Shown piece by piece: positions 25,364 to 37,228 of a DNA stretch of 64,000 nt. Under the pieces are notes generated by a model. It was not told the DNA's origin. It saw only the letters and a program-made list of their open reading frames with translations, and made no database searches. The position numbers and the translations under genes are program-made. The number at the start of each line of letters is the position of its first letter. Positions within the stretch are counted from its first letter, which is position 1. The stretch spans positions 27,676,785-27,740,784 of the forward strand of contig NC_053116.1 of the NCBI RefSeq assembly GCF_010015445.1. The letters run 5' to 3'. The stretch comes from Perca fluviatilis (taxonomy: Eukaryota; Chordata; Actinopteri; Perciformes; Percidae).

Positions 25364-26664
25364 ATGGCTGAGTTTATATCAATCGATACTGACTCAGTTT
25401 CGGACCCGGCATTCATTTGGCAAGCAACTAAAGGATTTATTAAAGATTTCACATCTTCCTTTGCGGTCATTTTGAAGAGAAAAAGAGAGACAAGGATTGC
25501 GGAGTTGGAAGAACGTTGTAAATCTCTAGAGCAGTCTGAATTCATAATGCACAGAGTGAGGCAAAATTATTATTTTAATGGTTGCAAACCAAGCAAATTA
25601 CTGGCTCTGAAATTAAAAGAAAGCGAGTCCAGAGCTACTATCAACATCATCCGCACGGACCGAGATCAGATCTGACACAGCGCCAGGAGTTCCTAAAAGA
25701 GCTAAATCTGCCTCTTCTTGACCCAGAGGAGGCAGAAGAACTGGGTCAACCCATAACATTAGAGGGACTTAAATCAGCGTTAAAAAATGCCGGGGTTGGA
25801 TGGAATTCTATCAGAACTTCTACTACAGTACTTTGACATATTAGGACCTATCATTTTACAAACTTTAACCTCGCCCATAGAGATGGGCACTTTTCATCAA
25901 CAAACGAACACTGCGCTAATTTATGTATACCCCTGTTTTGTGTTTTTAGGCTCTGACCTTGTTTTACTGTGCAATGTAAAATAAATTATTTTATATATTT
26001 ATGACTGTTTTAGCAAAGCTTGCTCTATCACTGTTTGCCTCGTGTTGAACTTAAATAAATTCCTTTTTGAATTATGCTTTTTTTTTCTCACTCCGCTTAG
26101 AACGCTGTAAACGACCTATGCAAAAATACTCTACCGTAACGTAACATAAACACTGGAGGCCTGGCCCTCCCCAACTTTAAAATGTATCACAAGGCCTTTC
26201 AGCTACAGGCCATCAGAGTGTGGATGGACCCCTCATCTACAGTTCCATGGAGAGGAATAGAGCAAAACCTCATTGGAAGTCTAAGACTACAAGATCTGGC
26301 CTTTGCAGGTGTTTGTCCAAAAAAGTGTATGCTAACCTATGGCCCCATTATCACCAACACATTGGCCAACTTTAAACAGGTGGAGGAGCACCTGCGCTAC
26401 ACCAATAAATGGCACGTGAATACCCCAATATGGCACAATGTACACTTATACTTTGCTTGTAAGCACTGGAGCGACAGAGGTATTCATACTTTAGACCAGC
26501 TATTCAATGATTTCACTCATTTAGACCAGATATCTGTTCTCTTGGGCTTCCTTTTTGTTGGCATTTTAAACTCTGGTCGATTTATGAGGACTTTTCTCAG
26601 ATCTCTGCAAGGTAAATTCAGACAGCTAGCGAGATCTGTCCAATCTGAGTTTTCTGTTGCATGA
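25364..26664 (+). mobile_element. Internally deleted Tx1/L1-like LINE ORF2 remnant
   Basis: Pieces in L1/Tx1 order on the plus strand: WQATKGFIKDFTSSF...LKRKRETRIAELEERC (endonuclease-RT linker), then PLLDPEEAEELGQPITLEGL...SALKNAGVGWN, a degraded start of the RT domain, then after a gap ALPNFKMYHKAFQLQAIRVW...PIWHNVHLYFACKHW...GIHTLDQLF, the C-terminal region. The catalytic RT core (YxDD) is absent. About 25860-26150 between the pieces is unrelated, AT-rich sequence. Confidence 0.75.
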
Positions 26665-26699
26665 CTAAAACAACTTTTAAACTTACACGTTCCACCAAA

Positions 26700-26890
26700 A
26701 CAAGTTCCTTCCGAGCCTATTTTGCAGTGGCACCTTTTCTCCGGTGCTTAGCACCACCCAAGACGATTGTGATTGGTTTAAAGAAATGCCAATAAACCAG
26801 AGCACGTTTTCCTTCCATCCCCGAATGCTATGTGGAGTAGCCAGACTCTCCTCTAGCGCGCTTTGGAGGAGGGTCTGGCAAAGCGAGACA
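26700..26890 (+). repeat. Fish MITE fragment with terminal hairpin
   Basis: GATTGGTTTAAAGAAATGCC, ACCAGAGCACGTTTT and a strong hairpin at 26840-26879 (GCCAGACTCTCCTC pairing with GAGGAGGGTCTGGC) resemble one end of a very common teleost MITE. Family name is from memory only and not assigned. Confidence 0.5.
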
Positions 26891-26899
26891 ACATTTCCC

Positions 26900-29800
26900 C
26901 CTACTCATTTACGAGTTCTCCTTCTCCATTAACAACATGAAACCAAGGAGAGGGTTAACTTTTCATGCTACAGCTTTCCAACCATGGTCAGAAAGCACTG
27001 GGGAGACACACTATGCCTCTAGTCGGTATTCGCTCCAAAGCTAATCTCCGTCGCTCTTTCACTTGCTCTACTACACGCTCCATACGCATACACACATGCC
27101 GGCTCTGCTCAGTGCTGAAAAAAGTGACATGTGAAATATTGTGATATTGTGGTTTTAGTTGCTGGGTAATGTTAGCTTGCTTGCTCGCTAACCATCAGCT
27201 AACACCACAATTATAAGCTAAACCTAACATGAATAAAACTTCAATACATTAACTCGTCCGTGAATAGATATATTTTCATTGGCAATGGTGGTTTACAATG
27301 AAGATTACATCTCCCAACTAAACAACGTCATCAACAGTCTGTGTTTCGATTGGGAAACCCCTATGGAGACCCCTAGCGGCAGAAAATCACGTACTATACG
27401 GTTATGTATACAAATTTCAAATGTGCCTTTTTAATGTAAGGACTGACAGGATGAATGTGCCTCCCTAGTTACTGTTGCTAACCTCCAACTGCTCCAGTGG
27501 AGCTGCTCAGTGGGCAAAAGACCAGACTGCAGTTTGACTGGGCAGCTTCCAGATGTGGGAATATGTAGCTTGTTGTTTACACTTACACTCATCTAATGTT
27601 GTTATTTTACATAGAAACAGATATAACTGCAAATAAACCAGATGCCCAATGATAAGAAAAGTGATAAATGCAATATATATGGAGTGCAGTGCAACAAATT
27701 CAAAAACACTGATGCATACAGAGGAGACACACTGTATACAATGACTGAAGAACTGGAAAACATGCAAGGACACAGGCACAACAGAAATTCGCAGAATGCA
27801 CGCAGAATGCATGTACAGTCTGCAACTCGGCACGTGTTGGATGCTTTTATCCAGAATTCCCTGTGGTGCAATGCATGTATTTTGGGTGCAAGAAACCTCA
27901 GTGGGAATAAAATAAAAGGTTAGAAAATGAACATTAGCTAGATGCAGATACAGTGAGGAATGCACTGAACTCCACACACATCAATAAGCACAATCGACAC
28001 GCACAGGGAACATATAAATGATGCTTATATATAAAAGATTGTATATGCAACATTTTAAGTGTAATAAATCATTGCCATATTCATGTTGATATGTATGTTG
28101 ATATAAACAAGTGAGTCCATCACAAAGAGAACTGCCAGCCTTTATATTGCATTTTGAATTGTATAAACCACATTTTAATGAATGTGCTGCAGAAAAGAAT
28201 GGTCTTACTTTTTAACAAACAAAAAAATAATGCTAGGTGCAGCACCAAGAGAATCAGAAACTGGTAGCAGGGTAAAAATTTAAAGAAAAGACCAGCAGCG
28301 AAGCAAAGGAGAAAAAAAGGGGAATTTATAGAAAGAGCATGAGAGCACAGGTGTGATTCTTCGACCAGGTTATTAGCTATTGTGTGCAGTGACAGCTCTA
28401 ATGGAAAAAATGGCAGGTAACTTAGAAGAGAGAGATGGAATGCGAACGGTATGGAGCCTAAATAAAGCACTGGGATGGAAATATAAGAGGCAAAAGGAAA
28501 AAAAGACGAAAACAATGAAGGTAAAGATGATGTAGTGAGGAATAGAATATAGGCAGAAATGAGGCTGGTAGAGGGAGAATATCAATATGTGATTTGTTGG
28601 ACAAAAGCCAGACATGGTGGAGCTGCATTTTTTACATTTTGTGTAGGTTTACGTCTCCAACACAAAATATAGCTCATGTAAAATATGTAAGATCAGCCCA
28701 GTCCTCCATTAACACTGCCACATTCATTATCCTGAGTGATAGTAAGCTACATGCATGACAGAAGTAACAAAAGAACAACAATAATGTCAGCTTAACCTAA
28801 CTTTACAAATGGCAAAATAAAAACATATTCTCCAAATTCCAATCCTGTGCCCCTGTTTCAATTATTCAGTTGTCTTTAAATACCAATTATATGTCAACAA
28901 AAAATATTTTTTGGGTAGTTTTACAACAAAATCCCTCTTTTCTTTTCCTGGAAAACATTAAAATATTTTTCATGGCTTATCATGAACTCAGGGGTCTATA
29001 CATAAATGTATTCAGTCAAATGTGATTTGGGCAAACCATCATATAAAACCGCATTTGACCATTTGTGGATAGTACCGTGTCCTTGGCACGTACACTACTT
29101 TTTGCCAACAGTCCCACAATGCAATGTATATTGCATTGTACACATAATGTACGTATATGTAAGTGGTGATGATTGACTTCTGGTTTCACATGGGACACGA
29201 ACCCTGGTCTCCTGAGTGAAAAGTCGTGTGTTTGTTTGACTATCCACCACTCCAACCTGAACTTTGTCACCTCGCTTACTCGTTTGCTCTCGCATAATTA
29301 CTACAGCCACAAGAGGTCGCCGCCTGGCAAGAAATGTCATTGTCGGTCGTCCTAAGCTGCTTGCGTAATCGACCTATGGTTGTTTTCTGGATGAGGACGA
29401 GCTGAATTTGTTAGGCTACGGGGAAATAAAGAGAAAAAAAAAGTAGGTGTGTAGTAGAAGATGAGGTAGATAAAAGTTGATGATAAAAAACAGAAGTTTG
29501 TGTGTAGAAAAACTGAAGAGGTCGGATCAGCTGTAGATGGAGAATTGAAAAAGATAAAGAAGAAGTAAAGAGTGAGGAAGTAAAAAGAAGAGGAGGACAG
29601 GTGTAATCACAGCTCGGGTGTTTGTTTCGCCAAGAGTGGTAGCGGTAGAGCAGAGGATTATGGGATTACAATCACTGTCATTGGTCATGTGAGTTGGCGT
29701 GGTCGACACTGACCCTGCTTACCTTCTGTCAGTAAGGAAGCTTAGCCTGGCTGTGAAGGTGAGGTCACCTGCCCACCCGTCATTCTATCTCCTGGTCAGA

Positions 29801-30984
29801 CTCTCAACTCCCCCTTTAACTCTTTTTTCTTTTTTACCTCTTTTCTGTCTTTTCCTTCTTCATTTCCCTCCCCTCTTCCCCTCCTGACACTCTCTTTTTA
29901 ATTCTCTTGTCTATTCCTGTCTCTTTATCTCCCTCCCTCCCTCCCTCTCTCCCTCTCTTTCTCTATCTCCGTCTCTCAGATGTCAGGCTTCTTTTTGCTG
30001 CATGTTATACATGTACAGCTTATCCATGCCCTCACATATCCAGCAGGATTCCTTGTTTTTTATATCTGGAAGAGTAACAAATAAAACAGAAGAAAGAGGA
30101 ATAAAATATTGCGTTGTCAGGAGCAATAACTCAGAGTATGTCCAGACTGTGAGGAGTAAATGCAGGAACAACCCTGGCCTTGGTAAGTTTGTCTTGACTT
30201 GATATGACGGTAGACATTATAGCATTTATCTAATTTTAGCATTATTTTTGATCAATTTCATTGAAATTGTATCGCAATAAAGATGCAATTTCTATAGTTG
30301 CAAATAGTCAGTGGTTTAGAAAAAAACTAAATAAAAAAACAAGTGCTAAAGAAATGACAAATAAAATGCCAATTTTAAACACAAATACATTCACAATTGA
30401 ATTAGATGTTGGGCTATACAGACAACACAGATCTTTTCAATTATATCAAATGCAATCTTATTGTTTTATTCATGACAGCTGGTCAGGAACGAGCCTCATA
30501 ATTAAACTGAATTACTATTTTGTTTTAAGTCATTATTCTGTTTGAATCACTGAATACAAGTATCTGAGGTGTGGGCAGCCATTCAGAGGTCTGGAGCCAG
30601 GCTTGTGAGGGAAGTAAAAATTATTTTGGTTTGTATTTTTGGGGAGCCACAAATCTTTATGTTTTGTTCTTTAATCAGCGGCATTAAGAAATGATTGTGT
30701 GTCTATCAAAAAGAAAAACAGAAGCTTTCTTAAATTCTGAATAGAAGCTTTATACTATTTAAAATGTAAAGAAAATCCTAAATGAATAGCTGGATTAGTG
30801 GTTACATCTGAGGAACAAAAGTTAGGTAAAAAGGTAAGTAGAATGTATTCTTTATTTTGAATGCTCAGTACAAAAATTATAACTGTTGACTGTGACCCCC
30901 CCCCACACACACACACACACACACATTCCATTGACCTCCATGGCATTGGAGTGGACACAACTGCAGATGTTTTAAAATGTCTGC
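26900..30984. other. No recognised gene; scattered repeat fragments
   Basis: About 26900-27440 resembles the inside of a MITE (CCCCTAGCGGCAGAAAATCA near its right side). (CCCT)n at 29929-29955 and (CA)n at 30904-30925. Frames of up to 156 codons lack motifs. Confidence 0.5.
29165..29275 (-). repeat. tRNA-like SINE fragment
   Basis: The minus strand has GGTGGATAGTCAAACAAACA and GAGACCAGGGTTCGTGTCCC, the latter shaped like a tRNA T-arm/B box. A related copy lies at about 52090-52160. Confidence 0.5.
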
Positions 30985-31110
30985 ATATTTGTTTGTTTAT
31001 TTATTTTCAGGGGTCAGTGCACATTAATCAACACTGACCTTTAACGACATCAATGTAAATGTGCCGGGGTTAGCTCAACAGCTAAATTGCACCTGTAGTT
31101 CCAAACAATC
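30985..31110. repeat. Dispersed repeat fragment
   Basis: GGGGTCAGTGCACATTAATC, TGTAAATGTGCCGGGGTTAG and GCACCTGTAGTTCC in order, as in a recurring fish short repeat. Non-coding. Confidence 0.4.
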
Positions 31111-34100
31111 GGCATGGCTATAAATGAAACTAGGGTTAAGCAAATGAAGATTTTTAAACACTTCCCCTCAAATATAAAGGCAAGAAGTTTGTTGTTTAAT
31201 TGGAGCTAAATAACTGTACTGTACATCACTGGACTGACTTGCTACACTAACTCACTGCCTGTGTTGTTATAGTTGTTGTTATAGTTCACGGTTTTGAAAT
31301 AACTACAAATCATAAAATAATTAACATAAAATCGGTTGTCCTAAAAGAACAAGACGTTAACGTCTTAAAAATCAAGAACTAAAGATTGCTGCAATTTTAA
31401 AAAATGTCATAAAATATTATAATTGTCATTACATAGTTACTGATAGTGTGGTTCATATTTAACAAATATTTTAAGTGAGTTGAAGTGTAACTAACACGCT
31501 CTCAGTAGTGTCAGTGGATAAACTCCTGAACATTGTTGACATGAAAACTTTGAACATATTTCATCATTAATACAAAGATGTACACGACTACGTCAACACA
31601 TCTTATTCAATTATTCATTTGAGTTATGTACTTCTGAAATTGTTGGAAACTTGGAGAAATTATTGGCATATCTGATTTATCAAAGGTGTGAATGAATGGG
31701 TGTACAGTATATGTTGGCTGATATGCAAAAGACTTTATAGTATGTGACAGAGTAAAAAGCCAGAAGAAATGTAGAAACAGTGACACTATTACAGAAATCA
31801 CCTTTTGAGATGTATTCAGTATTATGACTTTCATAGCATTATAATATGCCCTTAAAATCAAGACCATGGCTGGGGGTTTACAGTTGGGAAAAAAGATCTT
31901 TTTTAAATTGGTGGAAATCTAACGCTCACTGTTTATGGTACCATGCTGAGAACCAAAGTGATGGACAAGGATAAATTAAGACCTGACAGTCCTTCACTGA
32001 CATCTTCATCCTTAGACTCATCTGTGTGAGCAAACAGAAGCAACAATAACCTTCCTAACTACGTCCAACAATGCAGTTAACGTGAACACACACTAAAATA
32101 TAGTCTACACACACTGCTCAGGAAGACTGCTGCGTCAAATAAATAACTCCGTCAGACTGAAGCATGAGGCTGTGAGGACTACTCGTCTATTACTTGTCAA
32201 ATGTACTATAACACTTAAACCGATGTAGGCCTACTCTATGTTGACTTGCTGGAGCATGGCTGCACTGGTTCTTTTCTGGGCATTAGATTGGAGTGACGCA
32301 AATATCGTCCTAATCTCAGCTGATTTCACGTCCTGATCGGATCCTACCGGCGTTTCCTCTCGGTTCATTGAGTACCATCACAAACAGCGCGGCCAGAGAA
32401 TATGGCAAAGTAGAATACCAGTAATTTACCACCAATACGGAGAATCTGCTCCTTTCTTTAAAGGCTCCATATTTTAAAGAGAAAACATGACACTGTTCCC
32501 GGGAAATTCTAAAACGCTTAACGTGGTTTAATGTACCTAAACAACGATCAGTGATCACCAAACTGTTCCCCTATTATTTTTCCTGAAAGGTTTAAAATAA
32601 CACACAGCATTGCATTGTATTGTGTTATATAGCATCCACTAAATACATAACAGAAGAAGAACCTGTTGGTCTGCACTGTGGCCAATGTTTGGTAGTTAAT
32701 GTCAGAGATAGCAGCCAGTGCTGCAAGTTTTCGACCAAGATCGCAATATCTAATTTAACATAATGAGCAGGGATTTATTGTTGTAAAGGATATTTTTCTC
32801 AAAATCAGATTATTTGATGATTGACAGAATCAAATCAGAGTACCAGATAAATAACAGCTTTTCCTTTCCTTGTGTTGGCACAGCATGGGGGCTTTCATGG
32901 GAGAGGAGCAGACAAATGAACTGTGAGATAAAAATGAACACATTAGAAAATGAAAATACCGTACCTAAACATTTAAAATGCTGGATTCATATGCTCATTG
33001 ATTTCTTCTTGGCATAAGGACATACCATAATAATGACATTAATTATTGATATGTTTAAAGATTTATAATGAATTCATTGTCAAAAGTGAACCTCTGAACT
33101 ACTGTGTAGCCTAATATATAAACTGACACACTCCAGAGAGTATAACTATTAAGGTTGAAGGTGTTTGCTTTGAGCTGCGGAGGCGGTGGGCTCAGGATCA
33201 GCCTCGGCCCAGACAGAGGAGTAAACAAAGACCAGAAGCTTTGTCTGAACAGACAGCTATCACGTTTACCATTCACACTACCAGCACTGACTGAGGGATT
33301 ACTTATGAGGAGACTGCAGCTATTTTAATAGTTTGAGGTTATGACCGTAAAATAATAATCTTAATTAAGTGGACAATAAAAGTGAGTCTCTAAATCACCT
33401 TTAGGACAATGACAAACAGAAATACAATTATAAAGCCTAACTAAATCGACTTACTTCATATTCTACAGATTTGGAATGATTGAAACAATTGTGAATGCAT
33501 TCTCCCCTCATTTCGTTTCTTACGTGATCGATTTAGAAACGCTGGGATGCTAGCAGGACGCTGCATTCTGTGAACTTTGACCTCCTTAGTATTATAGGCT
33601 TATATAATGTTGGTGATCTGGGAGCTTATTCACCTGTTCTTCACAAGTCTGTGTGGATAAGAACTTAAGTTAAATGCTCGAACTGGACTGAGGTGGAGAG
33701 CTGATGGATTACTGTAACCTTCAATTTACAATTTTGAACATTTACAAAAAAGGGTTACTTAAATAATAAAATGTGAATGTTTATGTTGAAAAGGTTATTT
33801 TCTTCTTTGAATATGTTAAACATTTCCGTTAAAGTTGTTGAATGCTAAAATGAAATCTAAAATCTAACCTAAAGATTGATTGGCCCTGCGCACCCACATG
33901 GGTGTTTTAACTTTAGCCTGATTAAACCTCTTCTCAGGACTGTGTGGGCGAGTACAGACGGGACTTGACTGACAAATCCCTCACTCTCTTGCAGGACACC
34001 CTTACGTTTCTTATTGGTCCATGGAGTTTGGTGACATCACACAATTTCCTTAGCACCACCGGACTAGAGGTCTAATCAGCCAGACTAGTAAAAAAAACAA

Positions 34101-35509
34101 ACACCTGTGAGGGTGTGCCAAGACTTTAAGGAGTTCTGATATATTATCTTCTTCCCCCTCCTTGTGTATTCGTTTGCACGTAGTATATTTATTGTTACAA
34201 GAATCCCATGGCATTTTGAGTTGCTCTTTGTCTCCAACAGACATTTGTCACATAGTGTTACATTTCCGTTTTTAATGGCTTGTTAGAGAGCATGCAGCTA
34301 TCTGCGCTGTAGAGAAGTGTTTCCCCTGCTAACAAGCAACTGCCAGACCTTTTTCACCAAAAAAGTTCCTGGTAAAGAAAAAAAAAAAGCTGGAGAACAT
34401 GGAAATGCTACAGCCCTTTGTCACCTCCAGGGGAATGGGACACAATATGATACAGTGGTGTTCAGTATGACTGTAATCAAACCAAAAAACCTAATAACAT
34501 AAAGTTGACAAAATGTATGCAAAAGGGAAAACCTGAATAAATGAGTGAAGAAGCATAACATGCCACTTCCAAACAGGGCACTAGGGTTAACTGAATAGTT
34601 TGATGTATATAAAAACAATGTGAATCATATACTATGACCTTTGCAACCAATTAAACACCAAATGAGGGAATATCTTTAAGTATGATAGTGTTCATTCAGA
34701 GTCTCAGATAATCTAAACCAGAGGTTTTCAAACTGGAAGGCACAGAGGAGCTGTATGGGGACGCAGAGGGAGAGAGATGGGACAAAGATACGGTGTGAGA
34801 TGAAAGGGACAGGTGCATGCCGGTGGTCTTAAAACAACAGGAAGTCAGTTATTGTAGTTTGGCCCACTTACCAACATGGTCAACCGTTGCAGCAGCAGTG
34901 GCAGTGACAAAGTCAAATGTAAACACAGACATGATACACATATTTTCACATTCCGTGTGATTTAGACTTCCCGTGGATTTCATTATCTCTTTGTGAATAA
35001 ACATGCATAAATCCACTTAGAAATCATAGGAAAAAAAATAAGTTCCCTATAGCTCCAGACCTTGTCCTAGAATCATTTTGTCTGTACCTCCATGGGTACA
35101 CTGCAACCAGGAACTGCTAATAGCTAATTTGGCATATTTGTAATGGTTCCAATTTGCCAAACTCTCAACAAATACAGGCTAAACAAAATGGGGCTCAGAT
35201 TTCAGCCCAAAGTGTACCTTACTGAATCCATGGCAACATTACAGTATACTTCTTGTTTCAATCCCCAGCCCGTAAATTTTGGAAACTGTAGTTCCAAAAC
35301 TAAGCTGTCTCAATTGTATCACTTACCTGTAGATGTCAGTAGATTTGTGTCTCTTTATGTGTGAAACGGATACAGCAGGATTAGTTACAGCATACAGTAC
35401 CTTTGAGGTTGTCCTAGAGAATATTGTAGACAGTATTATTGTTGCAATAATAATGAACATTTGCATAAAGCAAGCATATTTCTCCGCTCCCATGTTGAAA
35501 ATATCCCTT
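31111..35509. other. No recognised gene
   Basis: AT-rich sequence, no frame above 86 codons, no clear transposon ends. Confidence 0.55.
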
Positions 35510-35809
35510 TTAACCCTTGTGTTGTCCTTCGGGTCCCAGTGACCTGAAGGACAACACAAGGAGTATGTACTTCCGTTTACTTTGTTGAGAATTGCTCTCT
35601 AAACCCTGTTTCTTGTAAAGTAAGTAAGTAAAGTTTATTTCTAGAACACATTTAAACAGTTTAAGCTGACCAAAATGCTGTACAAACAAGAACTAAGGTG
35701 CTGTATTAACCCTTGTTTAGAGAGCAATTCTCAACAAAGTAAACAGAAGTACATAATCCTTGTGTTGTCCTTCGGGTCACTGGGACCCGAAGGACAACAC
35801 AAGGGTTAA
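35510..35809. mobile_element. TTAA-flanked MITE built of nested palindromes
   Basis: TTAA at both edges. About 97-bp arms are inverted copies of each other (CCCTTGTGTTGTCCTTCGGG at the tip, then ACTTTGTTGAGAATTGCTCT). The first 45 bp of each arm is itself a hairpin (CCTTGTGTTGTCCTTCGG against its complement). The centre (35620-35700) contains AAGTAAGTAAAGTTTATTTC, resembling a LINE/SINE tail. The TTAA edges point to a piggyBac-type or Kolobok-type mobiliser. Confidence 0.85.
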
Positions 35810-35930
35810 TGTACATTTAAAACAGATTAAAAAAAAAGTGTGATTAATTTGCGATTAATCGTGAGTTAACTATGGACAATCATGCGATTAATCGCAATTA
35901 AATATTTTAAACGATTGACAGACCTAGTCT
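35810..35930. repeat. GATTAATCG-rich repeat fragment
   Basis: Repeated TGCGATTAATCG / GCGATTAATCGTGAGTTAAC units followed by TTTTAAACGATTGACAGACC; a familiar dispersed fish repeat that abuts the MITE before it. Confidence 0.5.
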
Positions 35931-36568
35931 ATAACAATAGCGTCTGGTGGACACTGAGATGTTTAATCTCAGGTTTTTCTTCAAAATGAAGATTTTCAAA
36001 TTTGTGATCCAGAGGATTCTCCACACTCTGACTGAGTGTCTCCTGTATCCTGTATCACTGAGTGTATAAAAAAAATCAACTACACCAGCTTTCTTCATGA
36101 CATGTGTGACTGAGGGACCCCATGAGAAATCTATAATCTGTCACATATTTGACTACACCCACTTAAAAAGGGGGAGATGACAGTTGGTAGAGAAGATAAG
36201 AAACGTTTCATGGAGTATTTTAAGCCATTCAAATACGACTGAGATTACAAAATAGCGTGCAGCTCAATAAAGAGTAGATAGAAGCAAATATCAGGAGATC
36301 TTTCTTGTAGGTAAGAAAAACAGACAATCATGAGGCTTTTGTTTGTGGCGATCTTTCAAGATATCACGGTTAGTCAGGATAAAATATGTAATTTTGTGAT
36401 TTGTAGGTGCCGATCACTTAATCTTAGTTTTGTTAAATGTCATCAGCAGCAACAAATGATGCAGGGGAATAATTCTTCTGACCTTCATTGCTTGGTGCTT
36501 ATTATTTGACCATGAACATATCACAGTACAGACTGAAGAAGGTTAGACTTCTGCTGTGTGTTTTACAG

Positions 36569-36625
36569 GAACATGATTGGCTGTGAGAGCCTGAAGGGGT
36601 GACAGCCTGAAAGGTGGCCGCTCCA
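36569..36625 (+). promoter_or_regulatory. 5'UTR of the hyaluronidase-like gene with a 9-codon upstream ORF
   Basis: A good acceptor (TGTGTTTTACAG) ends at 36568, implying an upstream non-coding exon; a TTGTAG/GTAAGA donor at 36310/36311 is a candidate end for it. Between the acceptor and the start ATG there is an ATG at 36573 opening a nine-codon uORF (MIGCESLKG, stop at 36600-36602). The uORF is read directly; its regulatory effect is inference. Confidence 0.45.
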
Positions 36626-37228
36626 ATGGCGTGGACCGAGCCACGGTCGAGTCCAGACCCAAAGCCAGAACCGAAACCAAAACTTTACACTCTCAGGACT
36701 CACACTTTTTCATCAGCCTTCCTTCAAGTCCAGCCTCCAATTTTACTGCCCTTCTTTCTCCTGCTTGCTGCATTTGCTGACCTAGGTATTGCTGGTCCAC
36801 TCCAACCAGCTTGCCCCCCTCTCCTGTCTGGACAGCCTTTTATAATCTTCTGGGGCATCCCTGACTCCTCCTGCTCCGGTCGGCCAGATCCAAGATCCTT
36901 TGGGATGGAACGGGAGGGCCGCGTGGCCGTCTTTTATGAGGACACACTGGGGAACTACCCTTATTTTATAGACAAGGACACACCGGTCAATGGGGGGCTA
37001 CCACAGCACACACGGCTGGACAACCACCTCCAAAAGACACAGCAGGACTTGGAGGCAGTTTTACCTGCCCCAAGGTACCTTGGGCTGGGGGTGCTGCGCT
37101 ATGCAGAGTGGGTCCCCCAGTGGTCAAGGAACAGAGAAAGGCAGGCGATGTATCTGGAGGCATCGAGAAACCTGCTGAAGACTTTCTTTCCTCACTGGAC
37201 CCCTGAGGAGGTGGAGAAGTGGTCACAG
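36626..37228 (+). CDS. Hyaluronidase-like gene, coding exon 1 (residues 1-201)
   Basis: Encodes the N-terminus, the signal segment and the first part of the barrel, including the PFIIFWGIP and GNYPYF blocks and GGLPQ. The degenerate catalytic site lies at 37097-37111 (R-Y-A-E-W). The start is ATG 36626; the open frame extends upstream only through a GTG at 36614. About 37 residues precede the hydrophobic core, which is long for a signal peptide, so an internal Met or a signal-anchor reading is possible. The exon ends at a CAG/GTGAGG donor. Confidence 0.85.

Noticed and set aside
27507..27977. 156-codon minus frame
   Set aside because: Hydrophobic, unrecognised, with overlapping frames in other phases; no splice context.
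36614..36625. GTG at 36614 as start of the hyaluronidase-like protein
   Set aside because: Non-AUG; ATG 36626 in the same frame is the first usable start.
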